Origin: Actinomycetes bacterium
GTDB taxonomy: Bacteria; Actinomycetota; Acidimicrobiia; Acidimicrobiales; Bog-793
NCBI GenBank assembly: GCA_021798985.1
Contig: JAJZBI010000003.1
Span: 112,880-176,879 of the forward strand
Direction of reading: 5' to 3'
DNA length: 64,000 nucleotides
This document shows, piece after piece, positions 24,739 through 33,025 of this stretch. Numbering within the stretch: position 1 is the stretch's first letter; every line of letters starts with the position of its first letter. Position numbers and translations under genes: made by a program. Under the pieces are notes generated by a model. That model made no database searches and was not told the DNA's origin. It worked only from the letters and a program-made list of their open reading frames with translations.

Positions 24739-25549
24739 CGGGGTGCGACCACCGGGCGAGGAGTTCGCCGTGGGGGACGACGAAGTAGCCGTCCGCGCTC
24801 GCCGCCCATTCTCGCCAGGCGGCGGCGATCTCGGCGAGCTCGCCGATCGTGGCGTGGCCGCCTGCGATCGCCTGCTCGGCGAACGCGGAGTGCTCGACGC
24901 GCTCGGCCCACAACCCGCCCCACCACGCCCGCTGGTCGGGATCTGCGAAGCACCACGCCGTGGCGGTGACCTCGACCTCGGCGAGACCGGCGGCGTGGGC
25001 CCAGGCGAGCAGGTGTCGCCCCGCCGCCGGCTCGGCGTGATTGGCTCGGGCGAGCGCGAGGTAGAGCTCGAGCCAGCGCTCGAGCAAAGGATCGTGCGGG
25101 TACCAGTGCATGCCGGGGTAGTCGCTCTCGCGCACCGCCAGCCACCCGCCGCTCGCGGTCACCCGCGCCATCTCGCCGAGCGCCGCCACCGGGTCGCTTA
25201 GGTGCTGGAGGACTTGGTGCGCATGCACGACGTCGAAGGACCCGTCGGCAAAGGCGAGCGCGTAGACGTCGCCGGCCTCGGCGCGCACGTTGGTGAGGCC
25301 GCGGCGCGCGAACTCGCGGGTTGCTTCGGCGAGGACCTCTTCGGCGCGGTCGACGGCGACGACCTCGCCTGGGGCGACGCGCGCCGCGAGGTCGGCGGTC
25401 AAGGTTCCCGGTCCGCAGCCGACATCCAAGAGTCGCTGGCCCGCCTGGAGGTGGGCGAGGAGGTAGCCGGCGGAGTTCTCCGCCGTTCGCCAGCGGTGCG
25501 AGCGCAGCACGCTCTCGTGGTGGCCGTGGGTGTAGCGGTCGGCGGGCAT
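24728..25549 (-). CDS. class I SAM-dependent methyltransferase (UbiE-like)
   Basis: A 273-residue methyltransferase. Motif I LLDVGCGPGTLTADLA (about 41-56), an acidic residue after beta-2 (VAVDRAEE), AEAGDVYALAFADGSFDVV and HVLQHLSDP-like HQVLQHLSDPVAAL give the usual methyltransferase_11 order. The C-terminal half is Trp/His-rich (WYPHDPLLERWLELY, WWGGLWAERVEHS) as in small-molecule methyltransferases. Substrate unknown. Confidence 0.88.
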   Translation of the reverse strand: MPADRYTHGHHESVLRSHRWRTAENSAGYLLAHLQAGQRLLDVGCGPGTLTADLAARVAPGEVVAVDRAEEVLAEATREFARRGLTNVRAEAGDVYALAFADGSFDVVHAHQVLQHLSDPVAALGEMARVTASGGWLAVRESDYPGMHWYPHDPLLERWLELYLALARANHAEPAAGRHLLAWAHAAGLAEVEVTATAWCFADPDQRAWWGGLWAERVEHSAFAEQAIAGGHATIGELAEIAAAWREWAASADGYFVVPHGELLARWSHPVRR

Positions 25550-25588
25550 GCGCCAGCCTGCCTGGGGATGCTCACCGTCCGCAACGAC

Positions 25589-25984
25589 TCAAGGGGAAGG
25601 CGCGCCTTGGAGGGCGGCGACGAGACCGTCGGGGTCGGCGACGGTCACCGTCAGCGCCTCGTGGCCCCGCCGCCGAAGCGGTGAGGGGACGGGGGTGGCG
25701 AAGTGGACGCAGACGCCAGCCCGGGCGTTCGTGCCAAAGGTGAGTCCGCTGTCGGCGAACGAGCGGCGGATCCCGATCGCCTTCCACCAGTGATAGGGGC
25801 CGGTGACGTGCGCGCCGAGGACGTTGGAGCGCTTGGTCGCCAGGCGGACCGGCCCGAGCCGGGCGAAGAAGCCCGCGGCGTCGAGCGCGACGCCATCGCG
25901 GGCAACGTCGGCGCCGATGAGGGCCAACAGCACGGCGAAGCGCCGGTCCACGGCGTAGGCGAAATGTTGTTGGTCTGATGGCAT
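25589..25984 (-). CDS. conserved hypothetical protein
   Basis: A 131-residue protein without signal peptide or membrane helix. The most distinctive part is HVTGPYHWWKAIGIRRSFADS followed by FGTNARAGVCVHF, which has the look of a conserved beta-rich domain. I do not recognise the family. It lies upstream of the methyltransferase on the same strand, 39 nt apart, so the two may share a transcript. Confidence 0.68.
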   Translation of the reverse strand: MPSDQQHFAYAVDRRFAVLLALIGADVARDGVALDAAGFFARLGPVRLATKRSNVLGAHVTGPYHWWKAIGIRRSFADSGLTFGTNARAGVCVHFATPVPSPLRRRGHEALTVTVADPDGLVAALQGAPSP

Positions 25985-26050
25985 CGATCGGGTCTACCGG
26001 CGATCGGTCGGCTTCCGGCTCGCCGATGGGCGATGTGGGAGGCTTTAGCG

Positions 26051-27115
26051 ATGCTCCACCAAGGCGTCGTCGCCGACATCGCGCCGACTCGCTCGCCGCG
26101 CCGCGGAGCGCTGCAGCGCTACCGGGTGATGGCCTTCACCACGGCCATCTTGCTCATCGTGCTCGTCTTCGTCGGCCTGCCGCTGCAGTTCGCCTTCCAC
26201 CACCCCGGCGTCGCCGACACGGTCGGCACCTTGCACGGGATCTTGTACCTGATCTATCTCGGGACCGCCTTCCAGCTGACCCGCCAGCTCGCCATCTCTA
26301 AGGGCAAGATGCTGCTCGTCTTGCTGGCCGGCACCGTGCCGTTCTGCGCCTTTGTCGCCGAGCGGGCGATGACCCGGCGCTATGTCGAGCTGGCGGGCAC
26401 CCCGGGGGCGCCGTCGGTCGCACCGGCGGTGGCGTGGCGCCAGCGCTGGTGCTCCCGCCGGGCGCTGCTGTTGCACCTCGAGGTGGCCGTGCTCGCGCCC
26501 GGGTGTGCGCTCGCCGGCTGGTGGCAGGCGACGCGCGCGCTCGCTGGCAACACCCTCAGCTGGTTCTACTCGGTCGAGTGGCCGGTCTTTGCCGTCTTGG
26601 CGCTGATCGGGTGGTGGTATCTGATCCACGAGGACCCCGACGCCTACCGCGCCCGCAAGGCGGCACCGGCCACGCTCCGCCCGCTCCCCGGCCCCGTCGC
26701 CCGGCTCACCGTCGAGGCGGCGACCGGCCGCTTCGCCACGGCCTTGGCGGTCCTCGTCGGCCTCGAGCTCGCGCTCGGCGTGGTGACGCTCGTCCTCGTG
26801 CCCTTTGGCCGCCCGAGCGGCTTCACGCCGCCGAGCCACGTCGCCCTCTACCAACTGCACGCCGCGCTCGGCATCCCGCTCGCCATCGGTGCGGTCCTGC
26901 TCGTGGCGCGGGTGCGCGGGGCCGAGCGCATCGCCCGGCTGAGCGGCATCGTCGGCGCGCTCGGCGTGGCGCTGGCTGGAGCGGGCGGCCTGCTCACCGC
27001 CAGCCACCCGCTTCGCCTGGCCGGCATGGGGATCATGCTGCTCGGCAGCGCGATCGCCGGCTTCGGCTACCTGTTCCCCACGCTTGAGAAGGCGAGCGCC
27101 CGCGACGCGGCGTGA
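26051..27115 (+). CDS. multi-pass membrane protein with N-terminal DUF3817-like domain
   Basis: A 354-residue membrane protein. Residues ~15-110 match the DUF3817 pattern (three helices, with LHGILYLIYLGTAFQL in the middle and LLAGTVPFCAFVAERAM at the end). The remaining ~240 residues add about five helices, an unusual extension, as DUF3817 proteins are normally ~100 residues. Start taken at ATG 26051, with GGGAGG at 26037-26042; ATG 26033 is also in frame. Function unknown. Confidence 0.8.
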   Translation: MLHQGVVADIAPTRSPRRGALQRYRVMAFTTAILLIVLVFVGLPLQFAFHHPGVADTVGTLHGILYLIYLGTAFQLTRQLAISKGKMLLVLLAGTVPFCAFVAERAMTRRYVELAGTPGAPSVAPAVAWRQRWCSRRALLLHLEVAVLAPGCALAGWWQATRALAGNTLSWFYSVEWPVFAVLALIGWWYLIHEDPDAYRARKAAPATLRPLPGPVARLTVEAATGRFATALAVLVGLELALGVVTLVLVPFGRPSGFTPPSHVALYQLHAALGIPLAIGAVLLVARVRGAERIARLSGIVGALGVALAGAGGLLTASHPLRLAGMGIMLLGSAIAGFGYLFPTLEKASARDAA

Positions 27116-27135
27116 GCGCCCGTGACGCTGAGTCC

Positions 27136-27468
27136 TCAGCTGGAGGACGTGGGCGACGAGGCGACGCTCGGCTCGAAGGACCAGACCTCCGACGACACCG
27201 CCACGGGACCGCCGTCGGCACCGGGACGGGCGGCGTCGGCGTGGCCGTGGGCGAAGGCGGGGGAGCTCACCCAGGCGGCGAAGGCCTCCTCGTCGCGCCA
27301 GCGCGTCACGACGAGCCAGGTGCTGCGGCCATCGGTGGGGCGCAGGAGCTCGAAGCCCTCGAAGCCGTCCTGGTGATCGACGGCGCCGGCGCGAGCCGCA
27401 AATCGCTGCGCCAGCTCGTCCCCGCCGGTTTCGGGAACGGTGATGGCATTGATCTTGACGATGGTCAT
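27136..27468 (-). CDS. mhuD: MhuD-like haem-degrading monooxygenase
   Basis: A 110-residue ABM-fold protein that follows mycobacterial MhuD closely: MTIVKINAI start, RFAARAGAV, GFEGFELLRP, VVTRWRDEEAFAAW. The haem-site residues Asn7 and Trp66 sit at the same numbers as in MhuD; the axial His is H74 or H76 (AFAHGHAD), one position off MhuD His75. MhuD opens haem to mycobilin and frees iron in the cytoplasm. The C-terminal tail is Ser-rich and longer. Start ATG 27468. Not linked to an obvious haem-uptake operon here. Confidence 0.85.
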   Translation of the reverse strand: MTIVKINAITVPETGGDELAQRFAARAGAVDHQDGFEGFELLRPTDGRSTWLVVTRWRDEEAFAAWVSSPAFAHGHADAARPGADGGPVAVSSEVWSFEPSVASSPTSSS

Positions 27469-27562
27469 GGCCCGATTCGACCACAGCGCCGCCCGCAGGA
27501 GGCCGCGGCGGCCCGCGGTAGCGTCGGGCGACCGACGCGGTTCAATCACTACAGGGGGGCCG

Positions 27563-27892
27563 ATGATCTTCATCGCCGCGAAGTTCAAGGTGCGTGCCGA
27601 GTTCGCTGAGGACTGGCCCGAGATCGTCGGGCCCTTCACCGCCGCGACGCGTGCCGAGCCGGGGTGCCGCTGGTTCGACTGGTCGCGCAGTGTTGAGGAC
27701 CCGAGCGAATACGTCCTGCTCGAGGCGTTCGCGGATGGTGACGCGGGGGCCGCGCACGTGAGCTCGGCGCACTTCGCCGAGGCGCGACGGACCCTGCCGC
27801 CACATCTCGTCGCGACGCCAGAGATCATCAATTTCACGATCGACCAGGACGGTTGGTCCGCGCTCGGCGAGCTGGCGGTCCCGGCGAGCTGA
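27563..27892 (+). CDS. antibiotic biosynthesis monooxygenase (ABM) family protein, YgiN-like
   Basis: A 109-residue dimeric alpha-beta-barrel protein: MIFIAAKFKV, EPGCRWFDWSRSVEDP, YVLLEAFADGDAGAAHVSS and HFAEARRTL follow the YgiN/ABM pattern, in which the conserved His and Trp line the small active site. Possible quinol or small-molecule monooxygenase; substrate unknown. ATG 27563 follows a GGGGG ribosome-like stretch. Divergent from the mhuD-like gene, so the two ABM proteins share a 94-bp control region. Confidence 0.85.
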   Translation: MIFIAAKFKVRAEFAEDWPEIVGPFTAATRAEPGCRWFDWSRSVEDPSEYVLLEAFADGDAGAAHVSSAHFAEARRTLPPHLVATPEIINFTIDQDGWSALGELAVPAS

Positions 27893-28668
27893 CCGATCCC
27901 ACGGCCGCGCTGCGGGGGGCGCTCGCGACGCGCCTCGCCGAGGTGGGTTGCGTCGCCGCCGAGGAGGAGGCGGCCGAGCTGTGGGCGGCGGCCCACGGCG
28001 ATCTCGGTACCCTCGATCGCTTCGTGGCACGGCGCGTTGCGGGTGAGCCACTGGCGTGGATCACGGGGCAGACGACCTTTTGTGGCGAGGTGATCGTCGT
28101 CCACCCTGGGGTGTACGTGCCGCGCTGGCAGAGCGAGCCGCTCGCCCGTGAGGCCCGTCGCCGCCTGGCGCCGGGCGGGGTGGCGGTCGACCTGTGCACC
28201 GGGGCGGGCCCGATCCCCGTGGCGCTCGGCTGCCGGCGCGGGTTCGCCCGTGTGATCGGTACCGACCTCGATCCCGCGGCGCTGGCGTGCGCGGCGGCGA
28301 ACGGCGTCGAGGCGATTCGGAGCGACCTCGCGATGGCGCTGTTGCCCGCACTGGCCGGCGGCGTCGATCTCGTCACCGGGATCGTCCCCTACGTGCCGAG
28401 CGAGGAGCTCGCACGCTTGCCTCGCGACGTGCTCACCCACGAGCCGCTCGGCGCCCTCGACGGGGGGTCGGGGGGAACGGTCCTGCTCGAGCGGGCTGTC
28501 GCCGAGGCGGCGGTCCTGCTCCGCCCGGGAGGCTCGTTGCTCCTCGAGCTCGGCGGCGACCAGGCCGACGCGCTCGCCCCGGCGCTCGCCGGACACGGCT
28601 TTGGCGCGATCGTCGTCGCTCGCGACGAGGACGGCGACGTCCGCTCGCTGTGGTGCCGGCGCGCCTGA
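27853..28668 (+). CDS. PrmC/HemK-like methyltransferase with altered NPPY motif
   Basis: A 271-residue protein with the layout of PrmC (release-factor glutamine N5-methyltransferase): an N-terminal helical part, GEPLAWITGQTTFCG (the PrmC linker), SAM motif DLCTGAGPIPVAL at 113-125 and FARVIGTDLDPAAL. The catalytic NPPY, which holds the Gln amide, is GIVPY at 176-180, losing Asn and the first Pro. It is therefore unlikely to be the housekeeping PrmC. Start uncertain: TTG 27853 overlaps the ABM gene by 40 nt, and the true start may be somewhat downstream. Confidence 0.78.
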   Translation: MVRARRAGGPGELTDPTAALRGALATRLAEVGCVAAEEEAAELWAAAHGDLGTLDRFVARRVAGEPLAWITGQTTFCGEVIVVHPGVYVPRWQSEPLAREARRRLAPGGVAVDLCTGAGPIPVALGCRRGFARVIGTDLDPAALACAAANGVEAIRSDLAMALLPALAGGVDLVTGIVPYVPSEELARLPRDVLTHEPLGALDGGSGGTVLLERAVAEAAVLLRPGGSLLLELGGDQADALAPALAGHGFGAIVVARDEDGDVRSLWCRRA

Positions 28669-28675
28669 GGACCTG

Positions 28676-29500
28676 GTGCGCGCCGCGCTCGGCAGCGATG
28701 CTGGGGCAATGCAGCGATCCGTCGAGGCGCTGATTGCCGAGGGGGCGGCCGCCGACATCTCTGGCTGGGACTTCTCCTTCCTCGCCGGGCGGGCGAGAAA
28801 GGAGCGCCCGCCGTGGGGCTACGCGCTGGCGCTCGCGGACCGGCTGGGACAGGTCGCGTCGGCACTCGACCTCCAGACCGGGGGCGGCGAGGTCTTCGCC
28901 TTCGCGCTGGGTCGAGCCCGGCGCGTCCCGGAGCGAGTCGTGGCGACCCAGTCCTATGCTCCGAACGCCGCATTGGCGCGCGAGCGGCTTGGTGCGCTCG
29001 GTGTCGGCGTCGTCGAGATCCCCGACGACGCCCCCGTTCCGGTGCCCGACTCGAGCATCGAGTTCGTCTCGAGCCGCCACCCGGTGACGAACAACTGGAG
29101 CGAGATCGCCCGCGTGCTGCGTCCCGGGGGCCGCTTGTTCTCCCAGCAGATCGGCGCGGGCACCAACCGCGAGCTCACAGATTTCATCATGGGACCCCAG
29201 CCCATCAATCCCGCCCGCCGGCTCGACCGGGCGATCGCCGCCGCCACCGCGGCCGGCCTTGTCGTGAACGACGCCCGTGAAGCGACGCTGCGGGTCGAGT
29301 TCTTCGATGTCGGGGCGGTCGTCTACTTCTTGCGCAAGGTGTGCTGGACCGTGCCGGGCTTTTCCGCCGAGCGCTACCACGACGCGCTCGTGGCGATGCA
29401 TGAGCACATCGCCCAGCACGGCGCCTTCGTCTGCCATTCGCGTCGCTTCTTGCTCGAGGCGCAGCGCTCGATCGATGCGGTGCACCCATCGAGGCGCTGA
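28676..29500 (+). CDS. SAM-dependent methyltransferase-like protein
   Basis: A 274-residue protein. SALDLQTGGGEVFA resembles a degenerate SAM motif I, with ATQSYAPNAALARERL after it and SSIEFVSSRHPVTN then IARVLRPGGRLFSQQIG as motifs for strands 4 and 5. This is the methyltransferase_11 pattern with weak motif I. Substrate unknown. GTG 28676 follows TGAGGA and lies 7 nt after the PrmC-like stop, so the two are likely co-translated. Confidence 0.78.
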   Translation: MRAALGSDAGAMQRSVEALIAEGAAADISGWDFSFLAGRARKERPPWGYALALADRLGQVASALDLQTGGGEVFAFALGRARRVPERVVATQSYAPNAALARERLGALGVGVVEIPDDAPVPVPDSSIEFVSSRHPVTNNWSEIARVLRPGGRLFSQQIGAGTNRELTDFIMGPQPINPARRLDRAIAAATAAGLVVNDAREATLRVEFFDVGAVVYFLRKVCWTVPGFSAERYHDALVAMHEHIAQHGAFVCHSRRFLLEAQRSIDAVHPSRR

Positions 29501-29508
29501 CCGCTCGA

Positions 29509-31575
29509 TCAGGGCGCGCTGGGCTGGCTGGTCCGAGCAAGCGGCAGGTCGAGCTCGAAGCTCGAGCCTTCGCCTTCCACCGAGCTCAGCGTGAGTCCCC
29601 CGCCGTGCTGTTCGGCGAGGCTCCGAGCGATGTGGAGCCCGAGCCCGGTGCCCGCGATACCCGCTTGGCCGGCGTTCTGCGCCCGGAAGAAGCGTTCGAA
29701 CAGGCGCGGCTGATCCTCGAGGGGGATGCCCATCCCGCTGTCGGCGACCTGCACGCGCGCGCGATCGTCTTCTGATCGCACCGTGATCGACACCGACCCG
29801 CCCGCTGGCGTGAACTTCACGGCGTTGCTCATCAAATTGAGCAGCACGCGCTCAAGGGCGACGCGGTCGCCGATCACGCTCGGGTCGTCGTCGGCGTGGC
29901 CGACCGACAACCGCAACGCCTTGCGCTCGGCTTCGGGCAGGATCACCTCGACCACCGCGCTGACGAGGCGGTTGAGCGCCACCTTGTCGCTGCGCAGGCG
30001 GGCGCCGTTGGCCTCGAGCCGGCTGACGGTCAACAGGTCCTCGATCAGCGCACCGAGGCGGACCGCGTTGCGCTGGACGACCTCGACCATCGCCGCCTGC
30101 TCGGCGTTCAGCGCCCCGGCGTCGCCGTCGTGGAGGAGCTCGAGGTAGCCGCGGATGCTCGTGAGCGGCGAGCGCAGCTCGTGGGAGACGGCCGAGACGA
30201 ACTCATCCCGGGCCCGGTCGAGGCGCTGCAGCTCGCGCACGAGACGCCCTTGGCGCTCATAGAGCGCCGCGTTGGCGAGCGCCCGCTCGACGTCGGCGCC
30301 GAGGCTCGCCGCAATGTCGCGGCTCTCCTCGTTCCACGGTCGCAGCTCGCCGCGACGGCCGAGCACGAGCAGCCCTGCGGTGGCACTGTCGACCCCGAGG
30401 GGGCACACGGTGAGCTCGCGCAGGCCGGCCGCAGCGAGCGCCGCGGCGACCTCGCGGGCGTCGGGCGCGGCGGTCCTTGCGAGCTCTTGGTCGTCGAGTC
30501 GGACGCGGACGGGTCGGTTCGCGCGCTCGGTGAGCAGCTCGCCCAGGGCGCCGATGCGCCCAGTGAGATCAGGCAGGAGCTCGGCCTGCCACATGCCGAC
30601 GCGCTGCGCGCCGTCTTCGAGCACGATCGCCACGAGATCGAGGTCAAGGGCCATGGCGACGCGCACCGGCATCTCGGCGAGCAGCGTCTCGAGCTCGAGG
30701 CGCTCGCTCAGCTGCAGCCCGAGCTCGCGCACGACCGAGCGGAGCCGGTCCCGATAGGCGCGCACCGCAGCCGCCTCGTCGATCGCGTCGGCGAGCTCGT
30801 TGGCCGCCTCGGCGACCGCCTGCACCTCGGCGGTGCCGCTCACGGTGGCCCGGAGCGAGCGCTCACCGCCGCGTTGGCGGGCGAGGATGCCGGCGAGATC
30901 CTGGAGCGGCGGGGCGACCTGGCGTGACAGCGACCACGAGCTAACGGCGCCGATGAGGAGGCCGAGGAGGGTTACCAAGCAGATGACGACGACGGCGTCC
31001 CGCTCGTCCTGGTGGGCGTCGCTGTCGGCCGTTGCGATCGCGGCAGCGAGGCTTGCGGTGAACCGGGCGTTCGTCGCGCGCAGCGCGTCGAAGTCTCGCT
31101 TGCCGGCGGCGAGGCTCAACCCGCCGGTCGCCGGCGTTGTGTGCAGGGTCTCGACATAGTGGACCGAGGGGGCTGCGTAGTCCTCGAGCCAGGCGGTGCC
31201 GAGTGCCACCTCGCGCCTCAGCTCGGTCTGCTCGCTCGGGTTGCCGGCGGCGAGTCGGCGCGCCCGGGCGACGGCACGCGGGTAGGCGGCGCGCCCGGCG
31301 CGATAGGGCGCGAGGAAGGCGGGCTGGCCGGTGAGCACATAGCCGCGCTCGCCTGTCTCGGCGTTCGTGAGGGCCTGCAGGATCGCCGCGTTGGCGCTCG
31401 CCAGCGGCTCGAGCTGCTGGGTGATGCGGTCGACGCGCTGGGTGATGACGCCGATCGCCGCCACCCCCGCTGCTCCGGCGAGCACGGTGAGCACGAAGAG
31501 CACGGCGACGTTGCGTCGCAGCAACCGGCGGATCGGCTGGGCGCTGCGGCGCGAAGGCGCCGGCTTACTCGCCAC
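29509..31575 (-). CDS. sensor histidine kinase with CHASE3, HAMP and GAF domains
   Basis: A 688-residue membrane kinase. First helix at ~24-44, extracellular CHASE3 domain (~45-185, with NAETGERGYVLTGQP), second helix ~193-214, HAMP ~215-270, GAF-like domain ~285-440, HisKA at ~455-520 with the phospho-acceptor H465 in SHELRSPL, and an ATPase domain with NLMSNAVKFTPAG (N box), DSGMGI (G1) and GTGLGLHIA (G2). It is downstream of, and overlaps by 11 nt, the GT2 gene, and the two single-domain response regulators at the operon head are obvious partners. The extracellular signal is unknown. Confidence 0.93.
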   Translation of the reverse strand: MASKPAPSRRSAQPIRRLLRRNVAVLFVLTVLAGAAGVAAIGVITQRVDRITQQLEPLASANAAILQALTNAETGERGYVLTGQPAFLAPYRAGRAAYPRAVARARRLAAGNPSEQTELRREVALGTAWLEDYAAPSVHYVETLHTTPATGGLSLAAGKRDFDALRATNARFTASLAAAIATADSDAHQDERDAVVVICLVTLLGLLIGAVSSWSLSRQVAPPLQDLAGILARQRGGERSLRATVSGTAEVQAVAEAANELADAIDEAAAVRAYRDRLRSVVRELGLQLSERLELETLLAEMPVRVAMALDLDLVAIVLEDGAQRVGMWQAELLPDLTGRIGALGELLTERANRPVRVRLDDQELARTAAPDAREVAAALAAAGLRELTVCPLGVDSATAGLLVLGRRGELRPWNEESRDIAASLGADVERALANAALYERQGRLVRELQRLDRARDEFVSAVSHELRSPLTSIRGYLELLHDGDAGALNAEQAAMVEVVQRNAVRLGALIEDLLTVSRLEANGARLRSDKVALNRLVSAVVEVILPEAERKALRLSVGHADDDPSVIGDRVALERVLLNLMSNAVKFTPAGGSVSITVRSEDDRARVQVADSGMGIPLEDQPRLFERFFRAQNAGQAGIAGTGLGLHIARSLAEQHGGGLTLSSVEGEGSSFELDLPLARTSQPSAP

Positions 31576-33025
31576 GGCCGCCCCCGCTTGGTGCCAGATC
31601 GGCGGGCGCTTCCAGGGTGAAGCCGGTCCGGGTCATCTCGCCCCAGACGGCCCGTTTGCGGCGCAGTGCGGCCCAGGTGCCCTGGAGCTGCCAGAGCGCG
31701 GTCAGCTGGCGGTAGCCGAAGTTCTCAAGGGTGGCGGCCGCCACCGCGATCGCGAGGTCGCGCCAGCGCGCGTAGCGATGGAAGGAGAGCTCTTCGATGA
31801 CGAGGGCGGCGATCGACACCAGCAACCCATAGCCGAGGGCGACGAGGAGGAAGACGACGCCGAAGACGACGTTGATCGCGCCCAGCGCCAAGGCGACGGC
31901 GACCGCCGCGAGCCCGGCGATCTGGATGAAGGGGGCGAGGTACTCAAAGACCACGAAGTACGGCATCGCGAGCAGGCCGATCCGCCCATAGCGGGGATTG
32001 CCGATCATCGAGCGGTGGCGCCAGAGCACCTCGGCGAGGCCACGCGCCCAGCGCCGACGCTGGCGGGCGAGCACCCGGGCGGTCTCAGGGACCTCAGTCC
32101 ACGAGACCGGCTCGGCGACGAAGACGACGCGGTAGGGGCGGCGTGCCTGGCGCATGGCCTTATGGAGGCGCACGACGAGCTCGGCGTCCTCGCCGATGCA
32201 GGTCGGGTCCAGGCCACCCACCTCGATCACCAGGTCCTTGCGGAACAGACCGAAGGCACCGGAGATGATGAGCAGGCTGCCGAGGCGGGACCAGCCCGTG
32301 CGCCCGAGCAAGAAGGCCCGGAGGTACTCCATTACCTGGATCCGCGCGATCCAGGGCCGAGGCATCCGGACCTCCATGATGCGGCCGTGACGGATGCGAC
32401 AGCCGTTGGCGGCCCGGATGACCCCACCGGTCGCGATCACGCGCTCGGGATCGTCCATGAAGGGCTGGGCGACGTGCAGCAACGCCTCGGGATCGAGGAT
32501 GGAATCGGCGTCGACCATGCACACCAGGGGGTAGCGCGAGGCGTTGATGCCGACGTTGATGGCATCGGCGCGCCCGGAGTTCTCCTTGGTGATCACGACG
32601 AGCGGCGCCGCCCCCGCAGCGACGAACTTGGCGGTCGGCGGCACGCGCGTCGGGATCTGCTCGACGACCACGCAGGGCATCTCGATGAGGTCGAAGGCGC
32701 GCTCCAACACCGAAAAGGAGTCGTCGGTGCATCCGTCCAGGACGACGACAACCTCGAATTCGGGGTAGCGAAGGGCGAGCATGGCCGCCACGCTCGTCAC
32801 GATCCCAGCTTGTTCGTTGTAGGTCGGCAGGATGATCGAGACCGGCGGTGCCAGCGGGTTGACGAAGGTGTCGTCGTAGCCGAGCGCACCTTGCAGGCGA
32901 CCGTGGCGCACGAACTCGATTGCCGCCAGGGCGATCAGGGCGAGATAACCGGAATTGATGGCAAAGAAGTAGGCGAGCACGAACCAGTCCGTCGCGACGA
33001 GCACGTGGCCGACGTCACTCCTCAC
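31565..33025 (-). CDS. processive family 2 glycosyltransferase (BcsA/PgaC-like)
   Basis: A 486-residue membrane glycosyltransferase. One N-terminal helix (LAYFFAINSGYLALIALAA), then the GT2 domain with ILPTYNEQAG, VLDGCTDDS, the metal-binding VDADS, catalytic base in GEDAEL and the processivity motif QRRRWARG; at least four C-terminal helices follow. This is the layout of enzymes that polymerise and extrude beta-linked polysaccharide (cellulose, PNAG, hyaluronan). There is no PilZ domain. The product cannot be told from sequence. It overlaps the HEAT-repeat gene by 4 nt. Confidence 0.9.
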   Translation of the reverse strand: MRSDVGHVLVATDWFVLAYFFAINSGYLALIALAAIEFVRHGRLQGALGYDDTFVNPLAPPVSIILPTYNEQAGIVTSVAAMLALRYPEFEVVVVLDGCTDDSFSVLERAFDLIEMPCVVVEQIPTRVPPTAKFVAAGAAPLVVITKENSGRADAINVGINASRYPLVCMVDADSILDPEALLHVAQPFMDDPERVIATGGVIRAANGCRIRHGRIMEVRMPRPWIARIQVMEYLRAFLLGRTGWSRLGSLLIISGAFGLFRKDLVIEVGGLDPTCIGEDAELVVRLHKAMRQARRPYRVVFVAEPVSWTEVPETARVLARQRRRWARGLAEVLWRHRSMIGNPRYGRIGLLAMPYFVVFEYLAPFIQIAGLAAVAVALALGAINVVFGVVFLLVALGYGLLVSIAALVIEELSFHRYARWRDLAIAVAAATLENFGYRQLTALWQLQGTWAALRRKRAVWGEMTRTGFTLEAPADLAPSGGGRGE

